From Cordia subcordata (lineage: Eukaryota; Streptophyta; Magnoliopsida; Boraginales; Cordiaceae): 64,000 nt of DNA. This document shows, piece by piece, positions 32,636 to 43,644 of this stretch. The position numbers were made by a program, and so were the translations under genes. The stretch is from assembly GCA_028554755.1 (NCBI GenBank), contig JAPTOF010000011.1, positions 4,926,501 through 4,990,500 of the forward strand, given 5' to 3'. The notes below the pieces were generated by a model. The model had not been told where the DNA came from. It searched no databases and saw only the letters and a list, made by a program, of their open reading frames with translations. Each line of letters opens with the position of its first letter. Position 1 is the first letter of the stretch.

Positions 32636-32879
32636 TTAGTTCGTTCATTTTCTGCAGAGCCCAGAGGCGGACAGACTAAATTAGTGTGGTATCAGTTTCG
32701 CAGAGCATTTGTCGACATGGCCCCCCAAACAAATAATTTGATACCCTTTGCGACATTTGCGGCCATACACGCGGATTCTCTTTGCGCCATTTAAGTATCT
32801 CTTACACAGAACACACATTTCTGTGAACAAACTTGATAAAATCATACGTTGACCAAAACAAGAAAGAAAGATCAAATAT

Positions 32880-35800
32880 ATGGCAACCGCAATCGCCAAA
32901 GATAATGCAGCTAAGAGGTAACTAATTATATAGAAGAAGCATTTTTCTTAAACCTCGTTTAAATGGACTTGTTAAAAAAAAAAAAAAGAGTACTTTTTAG
33001 AGTTTAAATGTTTAGTTTTTGGGCAAAGTTCAATTGGAGTGTTCAAAAATTAATTCAAACATTTATTAAAAAATAAAGTTATTTTTATTTTTTTGCAGGT
33101 GTGCAGTTGTTACAGGGGCAAACAAAGGGATAGGATATGGAATATGCAAGCAGTTGGCTGCTAATGGCATCACAGTGGTGTTGACTGCTAGAAATGAGCA
33201 GAGGGGACTTGAAGCTATTGAGAAGCTCATAAAGGAATTTGGTGGGTCCGATAATGATGTAATCTTTCGTCAGCTTGATGTCACTGATCCATCCTGTGTT
33301 TCTTCACTTGCTAAGTTTGTTCACAGCCATTTTGGGAAGCTTGATATCTTGGTATGCTCTTAAGCACTTGAGATTCATCACTTCTTGAATTTGCCATTTG
33401 CTATAATTACCTTCCCCACATGTAGGAAAGCATTTACGGAAAAAAGCTTCTCCAACAGGTTACCTATAATTATCCCTACATGTAGAGATGTTTGACTCAT
33501 CTTCTAAATTGATTTTGAATATCTCCAAATCTAGGGATAGCAAACTCATTCCTTAAAACGAAATTAGAGAAATCTTGAAATAGGGAAGCCGTTGGACTGA
33601 AACTGAAATAGAAATTAAACTGTTGGACTGAGACTGAAATAAGGATTTTCAAACACAAGAGTTTGATTAAATGTAAGAAACTATTGGAGTAAAATTGAAA
33701 TAAGAAATCCTTATATGAAAAGAAATGCTACAAATTACGTAGAGGGAAAAATAGTGAAGCCTAATAAAGACTTTAATCCTCCAATTTGTAATTACTAGTA
33801 CTCTGACAAATCATACTTTTATCGTTCTCCTTTGGGTAATAAATTGAACTCTTGTGGTTTGTTTAAAGTACTGGATCACTATGCTGCCAAAATTCCGTTG
33901 TAGGTGCCTCCTTCGTGAAAGGGGTGCCGTCCTTTGTTTCATAAAGCAAAGGAAAATTACGGGAAATATTTAGATAAATTATAGGGGTCTAGCCTTTTTG
34001 GCTTTTCTGTTTTATATGTTACAGTGGCTCTCTGTTTAGACACGGTTATCCCCATCCAATGATGTAGGTCTCGTTTGGATTGACTTTTTTCAAAAGCACT
34101 TTTTTTAACAGCTTTTAGAAAACAACTTTTTTTGAAAAGCTGAAAATCCTGGCGCTGTATTTGAGCTTTTTTCAGAGTTTCAGCTTTTCTGGAAGCCAAA
34201 TCAAATAGTTATTGCAAATTTAATGTAACTTTTTCAAGAAAAAAAAGTATTTTTTTTCCTTAAAAAAAGCCAATCTAAACAGGCCCGTAGTATTCGGGGC
34301 ACAATGGAAGATTTTGAGATGACTTTTATCTTGAAGCAGCTTGATAAATATCATATATTATAACTTCATCAGTTTACCATGATTTTGAAGACTTAATCAG
34401 TTTACTATGATTTTGAAGAGTTTTCAGTTGTACTAAATAATCAGTATAAGACACCTTGGAAATTTGATTATGTTGGTTACTTAGCGCTTTCATGCTCCAT
34501 TCACTATTACCACTTGCAACGTTCCTCCTTTTGTTTCGAAGTAGACAGTTCACAAAATGTTTTTCTCCTTTTTAATTGGTTGATTATGAGACCGCCTCAT
34601 ATAACAATAAAAGCTGATTTTTCACAGGTAAATAATGCAGGGGTTGGTGGAGTCACAGCCAATGCTGAAGCTCTTAGAGCTTCAGGATCTTCTGGTGTAA
34701 GTCTAATGTTTTTACTTTGTTGTAGGGGTGTTAAATCAACATGTACCTTACATTTTTCAGTTAGATTGGTTTAGCAATTTAGATAAGGTTATAGTATATT
34801 TAACTTGCAGTTTTTCATATCTATGAACCTTTTTCTATACCTAGGCACTTCTTTTTTCTCCCGCTTTTTCTTTTTTTCGGTTCAGTTGTGGGGGTTTGTT
34901 TTTTTGGTGGTTGTTTATGGAGGGTTGGGGGGGGGGGGGTGTTGTGTGTTGTTGGCGGTGGTTATATTTAGATCTCCCTTTCTATATCATGAAAATTGAT
35001 GTCTTTCTAATCCCTTTCTCTTCCACTCCCCCTTTTGATGCACTTCCTTTACTTTGATGTGTGCTCATTATTTGGTTTTATTTTTTGTCGGTTGTCATAT
35101 ATCATCGTTTTTCCTGTTATTTGATTGAATCCTGGAAGTGAAAATAACGAAACTACAAATGCAGCCAGGTAGAGTTGAAGAAGAGTGGAACAAGATTTTA
35201 ATACAGACATATGATTTGGCAGTAGAGTGCCAACAGATAAACTACTACGGTGCGAAACGGATGGTTGAAACATTTATTCCCCTACTTCAATTGTCGGATT
35301 CTCCAAGGATCGTTAATGTTTCCTCCTCAATGGGAAAGCTTAAGGTACAAAGCATGGCACATTCAACATATTGAATGTCAATCTTCTACAGAACTTCCCC
35401 CAAACTTTGAAGAGTATTTACTTGTGTATTATGCACCGAAACTAATAAAATCCCCAAGATATGACCATATTTTGGTGTCTGCTAAATGGCTCAATCAATC
35501 AGAAAGTTAACTTCAGCTAATTCACACCAGATTTAAGGTGCAATATAATGCATCCATCATCTAAGTACAATGTCTTTCTTTCTCTCCTGACAAGTAATAT
35601 CTTCTATATAATTACTTATGTACAGGTCCTTTAGAGACTTTAGGGACTATAATTTTCCGCGTGTTTTTTGTGAAGTTACGTGTCTTGATTATCCTTACTT
35701 AACCTTCCAAGTTATTTGATTGGAAACATCCCTTATTTCCATATTTCAGAATATACCCAATGAATGGGCCAAAGGAGTCCTTAATGATACTGAAGGCCTT

Positions 35801-36127
35801 ACAGAAGAAAAAGTTGATGAAGTAGTGAATGAGTTTCTGAAAGACTTCAAGGAGGGCTCTCACAAAGACGAAGGGTGGCCTCATTTTATGCCAGCATACA
35901 GCATTTCAAAAGCAGCATTGAATGCATACACGCGGATTATGGCGAAGCGCTATCCCGCGTTCAAGATCAATTCTGTCTGTCCTGGCTTTGTTAAAACTGA
36001 TATCAACTACAATCAAGGTATATTATCTGTGGAAGAAGGTGCTGAGAGTCCAGTGAGTCTATGCCTGCTGCCTGATGATGGACCGTCTGGCTTGTTTTTT
36101 GATCGAAAACAAGCGTCCTCTTTTTGA
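32880..36127 (+). CDS. Short-chain dehydrogenase/reductase, SalR/(+)-neomenthol dehydrogenase-like; 5 exons, 305 aa
   Basis: A cytosolic NADPH-dependent carbonyl reductase of the plant SDR group that includes salutaridine, menthone and isopiperitenone reductases; the substrate cannot be read from sequence. Exons: 32880-32917, 33099-33351, 34628-34696, 35165-35344, 35750-36127, in phase, 305 codons plus stop. Motifs: coenzyme-binding TGANKGIG (18-25), LDVTDP after the second strand-helix unit, VNNAG (98-102) starting exactly at an exon border, NVSSS with the catalytic Ser (173-175), catalytic Tyr and Lys in YSISK (230, 234), PGFVKTDIN (258-266). The roughly 45 residues before the Tyr (181-226, NIPNEWAKG...GWPHF) are the insertion typical of this monomeric group. 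No damage seen; intron 2 carries a MITE at 34077-34286. Confidence 0.93.
34077..34286. mobile_element. MITE inside intron 2 of the SDR gene, 210 bp
   Basis: Left end GGTCTCGTTTGGATTGAC and right end reverse-complemented GGGCCTGTTTAGATTGGC form terminal inverted repeats that continue into CTTTTTT. GTA flanks both sides (34074-34076, 34287-34289). The interior is full of AAAAGC/GCTTTT words. The ends resemble those of the element at 46523. Well away from the splice sites. Confidence 0.75.
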
Positions 36128-36853
36128 ATGAGAATAGTTCTATAAATTAAGAAATCTATGTTCTGCATAATTGCTGTACTTCCTAAATATATCGCAACTG
36201 CCAAATTGGTGGAAAAATTTTTGCAATGTTAAAAGATTGTAATTCCAAATAATTAGAGATTCAGGTCTCAATTAATTTACTCCCTTTTTTAACAAAATTT
36301 ATTAGGACTATTATGACTTGTAATTATGATTAATGCGATTACTTATTAGGTTTTTCAATAATTTACTGGAGTTGTCTAATTATAGCTGTTCTTTCTGAGA
36401 AAGACTTGTCCACACTACCTGTTGACCTTTTAGATATTGTAAGTATTAGGACAAGAAAAAAATCCGACGTTTGGCTGAAATTTATTCGATTATCAAGGCT
36501 CGAACAGTTTTGGTAAAGACAATTTTTTGTACTATTAATGATTGTTGGTAATACTCTCCTCACATGTAACTGCCTCAAAAAGACACAGAAAGAGCACAGT
36601 AGTCTATAGCTGGTTTTTATGCCTGAATGCTCCATATGAGATATATGCCTCTGGATCTTTCTGCTAATGAATGGCTTCAATCTATAGTTCATCGGGTCAT
36701 GTTTTATCGAAGTTCCACAAAATTGTCTATTCCCCTTGTATGCATCAGGAACATCACTCATTAAATGTGATATGGTTGGAAATTTCAAGTGGTGCAAGCA
36801 GCTTTGTCATCTGCTAGACACACTAAACTGCTTGGTTTGAACTCCATCGCAAG

Positions 36854-36895
36854 CTCCCACATCGGCAATCCTGTGCAATATGGCTACTTTATATA
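36854..36895 (+). promoter_or_regulatory. U6-type snRNA promoter: USE and TATA
   Basis: CTCCCACATCG at 36854-36864 matches the plant upstream sequence element RTCCCACATCG at 10 of 11 positions. TTTATATA follows at 36888-36895, 23 bp later, the spacing that directs RNA polymerase III in plant U6 genes. The RNA-like sequence begins 22 bp after the TATA box. Confidence 0.85.
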
Positions 36896-36917
36896 CCACC
36901 ATCTTGCAAGGAGAGAC

Positions 36918-37020
36918 GTTCCTCTGTAGACATTTGATAAAATTTGAACGACGTAGAGAAGATTATGGCTTCTGTGCAAGGATGACACGCACAAATGGAG
37001 AAATGGTCTAATTATTTTTT
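36918..37020 (+). ncRNA. U6 spliceosomal snRNA-like gene, diverged
   Basis: The order of U6 landmarks is preserved: GTTCCTCTG start, TTTGATAAAATTTGAACGA, GTAGAGAAGATTA, GCAAGGATGACACGCACAAA, GGAGAAATGGTC, then a T-run (37014-37022) that would stop RNA polymerase III. It departs from the canonical RNA in several places: the 5' hairpin is changed (usual GTCCCTTCGGGGACA), and the stretch usually reading TTAGCATGGCCCCTGCGC is shortened to TTATGGCTTCTGTGC. GATAC before AGAGAAG reads GACGT, altering the conserved ACAGAGA box to GTAGAGA. Probably a pseudogene or variant despite the good promoter. Confidence 0.85.
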
Positions 37021-37038
37021 TTCCAATATTCCTTTTGT

Positions 37039-37099
37039 GTTAGCATGGCCCCTACACGGATGACACCCACAAATTAAGAAATGGTCCAAATTTTTTTTT
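37039..37099 (+). pseudogene. Partial second U6 copy (3' half), tandem
   Basis: GTTAGCATGGCCCCTACACG, then GATGACACCCACAAAT, AAGAAATGGTCC and a T-run (37091-37099). It matches the 3' half of U6 from TTAGCATGG onward and keeps the TAGCATGGCCCC block that the first copy has lost. It starts 17 bp after the T-run of the first copy and has no promoter of its own. Confidence 0.8.
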
Positions 37100-37109
37100 C
37101 CCAAAATTC

Positions 37110-38480
37110 CTTTTGGCTTCTTAAAATAGATGCTAAAGATGATTTCCAGTTTTGGCTTGAGGAGTGTCAAGTTTGGTTGCTCATGCCAGCCTCTTCACCA
37201 GAAATACTTAGAGAACAGCTGACAAATTAAATGTGCAAATTCATATCCAAATTTTGATATGTGGAATGAATGTTACATATGCTAGATCAACTAGTTCTAG
37301 AATCATTCTTAATGAGTCAAATGGAATGAAAGAACCCCTAGATTACTCAGCTAATATCATGAACTTGTCTTACATCATAACCAAAAAAGAGAAGGGGAAA
37401 TATAATTTCCATAATCTGATCTAATTTGGAGGTTCCTTGGTATTTTTGGCATTGATCGACTTCTATGTGAGTGGATGATTCTCTAGGTTAGCATAATTCT
37501 ACCAAAAATAATGTAGATGGAAATAAGCGAAACAAGGGATGCCAGTCTCCATCTTTTTTTTTTTTTTTTGGGTCTAACCAGACTCTATTTTGACTAGAAT
37601 ATTTTTTTCTCTCTCTAAAAATTCTTCAGAAACTACATTGGGAATCCTTTGCTAGTTTTGTTTAGCGAAGCCCTGCCTTTAGTTGGTGGTTCTGGCTTTT
37701 TGGTTTCTTTTCCTTTGTTTTTCTATCACGTTCTTCTTTTTCTTTGTTTTTCAATTTTATTTTGCTAGGTTCATCATGTTTTTTGGCTATTTTTATGATC
37801 TATATTTTATGTGTCAAACTTATTTTTATGAGATATGAAATAAGGACACTTTGTCCTTGACTATCGGTTCTCTTTTGGGATCTCGTTCCTAATCAACAAT
37901 GTTTCTCGGCTAGGGATTTCATTATCTTTGTTGCATGTTTGGCCGTTTGTCTTCTGTTTTTCCACCATTGTTGGTGTTTTCTTTTGTTTAGGAAAATCTT
38001 TGTTAAAAGCTTTGGGGGCTGTTACATGTCACTAGGAATTAGGAAGTTGTTTTGTGTGTGTGTGTATATATATATATATGTATATATATATTGTGTAAAA
38101 TACTAATGCTTTAAATATTTTCAACTAGTACTACAAGTTGCATATAAAAGAAAAAGGAAAACTCCAAATACGCAGAGAATGGTCCCTATCAAATTACTGA
38201 TAATTGGTATTCATGATTAAGTTAAAATTCGGCAGAAGACTTTACTTTTTAATCCCCACGCCTAACTCAACCCTACCCCTAGTGTGATTCATACTTAGGT
38301 CATCACTTTTGGGAAAAGTCTTTCATGAGATTCAATCTCCAGTCATCATTTATTGGAGAAGGATTTTTAACTACATGAACTGTTCCTATACTCGGCAGAA
38401 GACCCTTTTTCTCAATGGAATGTTGTTAATTTTTGGTACTCATTTTGCATTATTCATGTCACATTTTTGTTTGTCATTCA
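37110..38480. other. Gene-free spacer between U6-like locus and decayed SDR exon
   Basis: No coding similarity. T-run at 37554-37570; (TG)n-(TA)n microsatellite at 38053-38091. The part just before 38485 stands where SDR intron 1 would be, but I recognise no exon 1. Confidence 0.4.
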
Positions 38481-38484
38481 ATAG

Positions 38485-38733
38485 GTGTGCAATTATAATG
38501 GGGGCAAACAAAGGGATAGGATTTGATACATGTAACAGTTGGCAGCTAAAGGAATCATGGTGGTGTTACACAGCAAGAGATGAGGAAGGGGCGGTGAAGC
38601 TACTGGAGAAGCTTCAAATTTTGGTCTATCTGATCTTGTGGTTTTTCATCGACTTGATGTCTTGGACCCATCTATAGCATTGCTTCCCTGGGTTACTTAA
38701 TCAAAACCAGATTTGGGAAACTCAGATATTTTG
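38485..38733 (+). pseudogene. Decayed exon 2 of a second SDR gene
   Basis: Matches exon 2 of the SDR gene at 32880, including an acceptor-like TTCAATAG before it and ATTTTG|GT at its end. Starts CAIIMGANKGIGF; the TGANKGIG motif has become MGANKGIG. Frameshifts after residue 15 and after LLEKLQ then break it; pieces such as TARDEEGAVKLLEKL and VVFHRLDVLDPS can be read in different frames. Length 249 bp against 253. No other exon of this copy is recognisable downstream, so it is a fragment left by tandem duplication and decay. Confidence 0.88.
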
Positions 38734-38739
38734 GTTATG

Positions 38740-39250
38740 AAATTCTCAAATTTTAGTTTCTTTACATTTTTTAACAAGTTTTTTTTCCGTACGAGCATTG
38801 TTATATATCATTTTTTTACTCTTCTTTATAGAATGAAATTTTTGTCATATACAAGAGAGATTCGACGTTTGACACCTGATTGAAATGGGGTGAAGGGCAG
38901 AAAGGAATAACATATAACTAATATCTGTTTCTCAAAACATCAATTATATTAAGGTTAATTGTATAATACCCTCGGGCAGTCTAACACAAATACATGGCAC
39001 CAGCATTTTGATTAGCTCATAATCCTCTCTCTCATTTTTAAGTTTTCTTGTAAGGAATCTCGATATGTACAAACTCCGAACTTGTTCTAGTTTGTCAAAA
39101 GAATCAAAAATTTAATGAAGCATAAGGTTAACATTATGATATAAACTTCAGGTAATTTACTATTTTCATTCTATAAGCAGAGATCATAAGCAGTATGGCT
39201 TGAGCGTTCTCATATTTCTTTAACTTGGGGGACTTATTAAGGTTTGTGAC
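38740..39250. other. Gene-free spacer
   Basis: Where exons 3-5 of the second SDR copy would be expected I see no similarity, only AT-rich sequence. Confidence 0.4.
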
Positions 39251-39261
39251 CAAGTTCGTTT

Positions 39262-39909
39262 GGGGTTGAGCATTTGGTTAATAACATAACCGAACTATTT
39301 TTTTCCTCAATTTTGACAATTGAGTTGAACAGAATTGAATTGTTTAAAAACTGAATAGTTATTTCGGCATATTCAGTTCAGTTCGGTTAAAATCGAAATT
39401 GAAAAATAAACTTAGAAAAAAAGTACAAAATAGAAATTGGATAAATTGTTACAAAACAGATAAAGCCTAAACTAATAACTTTTATTCATTAAAATATATC
39501 ATAAACAATATATAATGAAGTATTGTTAAATATATATATATCCTAATTAGGTTTGTTATAAAATTTAATGAATTAAATTAATCCATATGAAAATAAATCT
39601 AATAACTTAGAAGTTCCACATATATATATTAGGAAAAGAGCATTTTGTTTTTAAGTTAAATATTTTATAATCTGAATGGTACATGGCATGGATAGAAAAT
39701 ATTAAATATTTTTAATATATAAAATAAAATCCGGTCTATTTGTTTTGTTTTCTTGCAAAGCGAACCGAACCGAACCGAATAGGCCGAACTTTTTCATAAA
39801 AATAATTGTACCAAACTGAATAGATCAAATAACCGAACCAAATAGACCAAACTCGATTAGATTAGGTTCGGTTCGATTTTCGATCCAATTCAGTTTTTAC
39901 TCACCCTAG
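39262..39909. mobile_element. Non-autonomous hAT-like element, 648 bp
   Basis: Left end GGGGTTGAGCATTTGGTT and right end reverse-complemented CTAGGGTGAGTAAAAACTG resemble hAT ends, and both sides are rich in subterminal TTCGGTT/AACCGAA words (39378-39384, 39760-39780, 39868-39880). Flanking octamers GTTCGTTT (39254-39261) and GTCCTTTT (39910-39917) agree at 6 of 8. No transposase similarity. Confidence 0.65.
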
Positions 39910-39917
39910 GTCCTTTT

Positions 39918-41070
39918 GTGTATTCTTATGGTAAGAGTTACAGAAACTTACATTAACTGCCAGTTTGGCATGAAACTCACTTCACTGCAAGCGATTCGTG
40001 TACCTATATAAATTCAAGATTTTCACAAGCTTATGAAGTTAATCTGTTCAGAGCTGGACTAGTTCATGCTAGCTTATCTTCTGATATGGAAAATGAGAAA
40101 CATCTATGGGCTTAGTTTGATTTTTCACGCAAGGTTCATAATTAGATCTTGTTCCTCGTATGTATTGTGCAGTCAACTTTGTTTGTTAGAACATTTTACC
40201 GGTAACAACCGAACACTAAACTATATCCTTTCCCTGTTTATATAAAGAAATAATTACTTCCCAACGACACATAAACAAAAGGTACTTTTGGTCCATAGAG
40301 AAGAAAAGACGTATCATCGATAATGAATCACTTTTCACATGAATCAGGAGGAATATTATACAATTAGAGTCTAATTCATCATTCCAGCTAAAATCTGTCA
40401 TTCTTCTTGTTAATCATTATAAATAGTCCTTACAATGATAATTCTAACTACTAGTTGGTGATTCTCATGGCATTATATTATGATTTTCATAATATACTTG
40501 TTAAATTGTAACAAATTAATATCTAAAATAAAATATATATATATATATATATATTTATTACCATTTTCCGCTCCCACGTATCGAGTTTTGGTGCTTGTGG
40601 TCGTGTTTCATGAAGCATCAAGTATTCTCCTTTAATAATATTGACAAACTTCTCCGATGAATGTTGCTTAAGGTGGGAACTTTCCCTTCTCCTTCCCAGA
40701 TGTTTCCTAGGGAAAATTCATTGGTCCGGATAGCCCAACCACCACCCCTCTTTAAGAGCCATCGGCCCCTGGCCCCACCTTTGACTTTGGCTTGGGTAGT
40801 ATCGGACCAAAGAGTTATCCATTTCTTAGAATGAGCCAGGTAGGAAGGATAGTATGAGTAGGTATTTTATGCCAAGGACAATCTTTCGTGCAGCCGTACT
40901 ATACTCTATGTGCATGTGAAATTGGCTATGTGCATGTGAATTGGAATTTATTCATATATGTCCAGCAACATCCAGCCAACAATGATGATTTACATGAGAT
41001 TCACACAATGTGTAAGTCAGAGTACTCAGAATGATCCGACGAAAGCCCATTGACAAATGTTAATGCCTAA
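39918..41070. other. Gene-free region
   Basis: No coding similarity recognised; (AT)n microsatellite at 40531-40553. The stretch 40670-40860 is less AT-rich (CCCCTGGCCCCACC) but shows no identifiable product. Confidence 0.4.
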
Positions 41071-42204
41071 TATAATATCACATAAGTGGTAGAGCCAGAA
41101 TTTTGGAATATTAAAAAGATTTTTTCTCAAAAATTGTTCTTAGTAAGATATCATATATAGAAAATAATACAAATACCTTATGTATATGAAGTATTAAGCA
41201 GACAAACAATTATTTTGGAATCTCTAACATGTTTGAGTATATATAGAAATAACTATTTCTCATAAAATTGACACCAAAAAATTATATATTCATATCAATA
41301 CATCTCCCTTAACATCTTCTCTTACAAGCCATAAAAATCATAAGAGTTAGTTAAGTTATCGAGTACATCTTTTTACCATTAAATATATTATTATCAAGAA
41401 AAAAGTAATTAATAAAGAATTCAAAACTTATATATTACTAATTAAATTTTCACTAAAGAGTTATATGACATTATTATAGAGAATCATTAAAAATGAATTA
41501 AATAACTAACAATATTTAGCATTTTAGATTGCTAATTAATGTTGATAATTTTTTGATGAAAGAGTAAAGATACAAACTTATTATTAGGATTTTTTTAACC
41601 CAATTCGCGTTAGGGTTTAAAAAATGACTCAATCTGGTTCCCAAAACGCGCTACACGCACTCCAACAATGCAGAACATAGAAAGCAACGAAAAATTTCAA
41701 ATTTTTTAATGCGATCGCGTGCCGGGAACGCGGTAATGCGGCTCGTTCTGGGAGCGCAGTTTGAGTTCCAATGGCGCGGCTACTCTCCATAAATTCGGCC
41801 TTCCGACCATTTTTTCCCCATTCTGTTAAATTCATTTCGAAAATTCCCCCTACCCCCAGTCAAAAAGTTTTAGATTTTCAGTCTCACTGCGAAGGATTTA
41901 GCCTTTATCTTGTAAGTTATTTATTTTATATTGTGTTTTAAGTTATATAATTTGTTTTTAGTTTGTGTAATTTTTTTGGTAGTTTAATTTAATTTAATTT
42001 TGAATCATGATGTCGATTTGTTAATTTGTATTTCAATTGTTGTTAGTTTAGGAAATGAATAATTTAAGAAGTTAGTTATTTAATAAATTAGATATTTAAA
42101 TTTTTTAGATTAAAGTAAAGTTAGTCAATTGTAGAAAATTTTGTAATTAGCAATTTAAAAATGTTAAGTTAGTTGGTAATTTATTATAGCTTAGGTTTTA
42201 TAAT

Positions 42205-42252
42205 TTCAGCATATTATTAGAATAATAATAATAATAATAATAATTATTATTA

Positions 42253-42335
<83 letters not shown>

Positions 42336-42450
42336 GTTATTATTATTATTATTAATGTTATCTTTTAGTTATTATTATTATTATTGATATTATTATCATT
42401 ATTATTGTTGTTGTTGTTTTTGTTATAATTGTTATTATTATTTTTTATTG
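42205..42450. repeat. Self-complementary (AAT)n/(ATT)n microsatellite
   Basis: A run of AAT units turns at about 42242 into a long run of ATT units with occasional GTT, so the strand can fold back on itself. It lies inside the MULE just upstream of the plant-mobile-domain reading frame. Confidence 0.9.
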
Positions 42451-42462
42451 TAGGATTCAATA

Positions 42463-43560
42463 TGGATAGTCGATTGTGACTAGCAGACACTACGTTGTTA
42501 TGCCACTATATGGAGCACCGAGTCCAGTATTTGCAGGATCCACATTATTTGAGTAGCTTTAGATGTTATAGGTGGGATCAACCACCTTTGTTTAATGATC
42601 CAGAGCACCCATTGGTACAGTAGTAGTTGGTTGAGACAGTATTCTGTGGGTGTTATAAATCCCGCCACCGTCAGCTTAATCGCGGATTGATTATTGCTAT
42701 GATTGAGAGGTGGCGGTCGAAGACCCATACCTTTCATTTACCTGTAGGGGAGGCTACCATCACCCTGTAGGGTGTGGTCATCTATTGGCGTCTTCCCGTG
42801 ACTGGTGCACCTTTTCCAGTGCTTGATACAACTGTCCACTCGAGGGAGGATTGGGTTGTTACGATTCGTGATTTACTAGGGATTGATGTAGATGCGATTG
42901 CAAATGATGGTACCAATCGTATTGACATAGTGGGGAACGCAATAAATTTCGTACAACTACGGGACAGATTTGTGATGCAGGGTACTCTAGATAACCCCAC
43001 TTAGGACCAGGCGCAGCAGCAGGCACGGCTGTGGATATTTCTCGTGATTTGCTGTCAGCTGTTTGCGAACACGAGTAAGAATGAGGGCAATTTGGCCTGA
43101 TTGCTCCATTTGGTAGACTTTGAGTGGATCCGGCAGTACAAATGGGGCGCGACACTCCTCGCATATTTGTACTAGTAGCTTGACCACACCTCCTTCCGTC
43201 AGTGTAAGGGTGTATGCGGAGTTGTGACACTGGTCCAGGTATTGGTTTTCATAATGTATTTATGTTTAACTTTTATGAATGTTAACTTTATTATAACAAG
43301 CGTTATTATAACGCCTATTTACTGCTTGCAGTTTTTTGCATAGGATAGATTCACGGCTTTTCAGCCTCAGCTCCTACATCCCACATGAGAGCGGCTACAG
43401 CGACAACAACATGATCTTGAGCATTTCTTTCAGTTCTCTAGCATTCTACGAGATGCTATGTTTTACGTGAAGAAAAAAATGACAGATGTATCTGGAAAGT
43501 CAAGGTAGGTTGAGTGTCGGGATAGACCATTTGTAGCTTGGCGAGGTATAGTACACTTAA
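42463..43560 (+). pseudogene. Plant mobile domain (PMD) gene, decayed, carried by a MULE
   Basis: The frame from 42463 shows features of the PMD family (serine/threonine-phosphatase-7-long-form-like, MAIN/MAIL1): YLQDPHYLSSFRCYRWDQPP, then LIIAMIERWRSKTHTFHLP, VGEATITL, GVVIYWRLPVTGAPFPV, DLLGIDVDAI and INFVQLRDRF. These resemble the family's 'LV.RWR.ETHTFHLP.GE.TITL.DV..L.GLP..G' pattern as I recall it. In-frame stops at several positions, including just before GVVIYW and after LDNPT, show it is not translated whole. It faces the transposase remnant of the same element. PMD genes are known passengers of plant transposons. Confidence 0.72.
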
Positions 43561-43644
43561 GTTGCTTTATTAAATAATTTTATCTTGTACAATTATTGAA
43601 CATGTGCGTAATGTATGTAAGTAACTCTTCGGTACTTGTTTTGG

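Noticed and set aside
34930..34940. Poly-G tract in an SDR intron as a possible structural element
   Set aside because: A single G-run without neighbouring runs; ordinary low-complexity intron sequence.
36363..36797. 144-codon open frame on the minus strand downstream of the SDR gene
   Set aside because: No domain, no compositional sign of a gene and no splice context; treated as chance, although its length means a similarity search would be worthwhile.
42220..42450. Trinucleotide array considered as a CRISPR-like or satellite array
   Set aside because: No spacers and the unit is 3 bp; a microsatellite in a plant nuclear transposon.
42859..43230. 123-codon minus-strand frame inside the MULE
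   Set aside because: It is antisense to the plant-mobile-domain frame, which shows the family similarity; the minus frame shows none.
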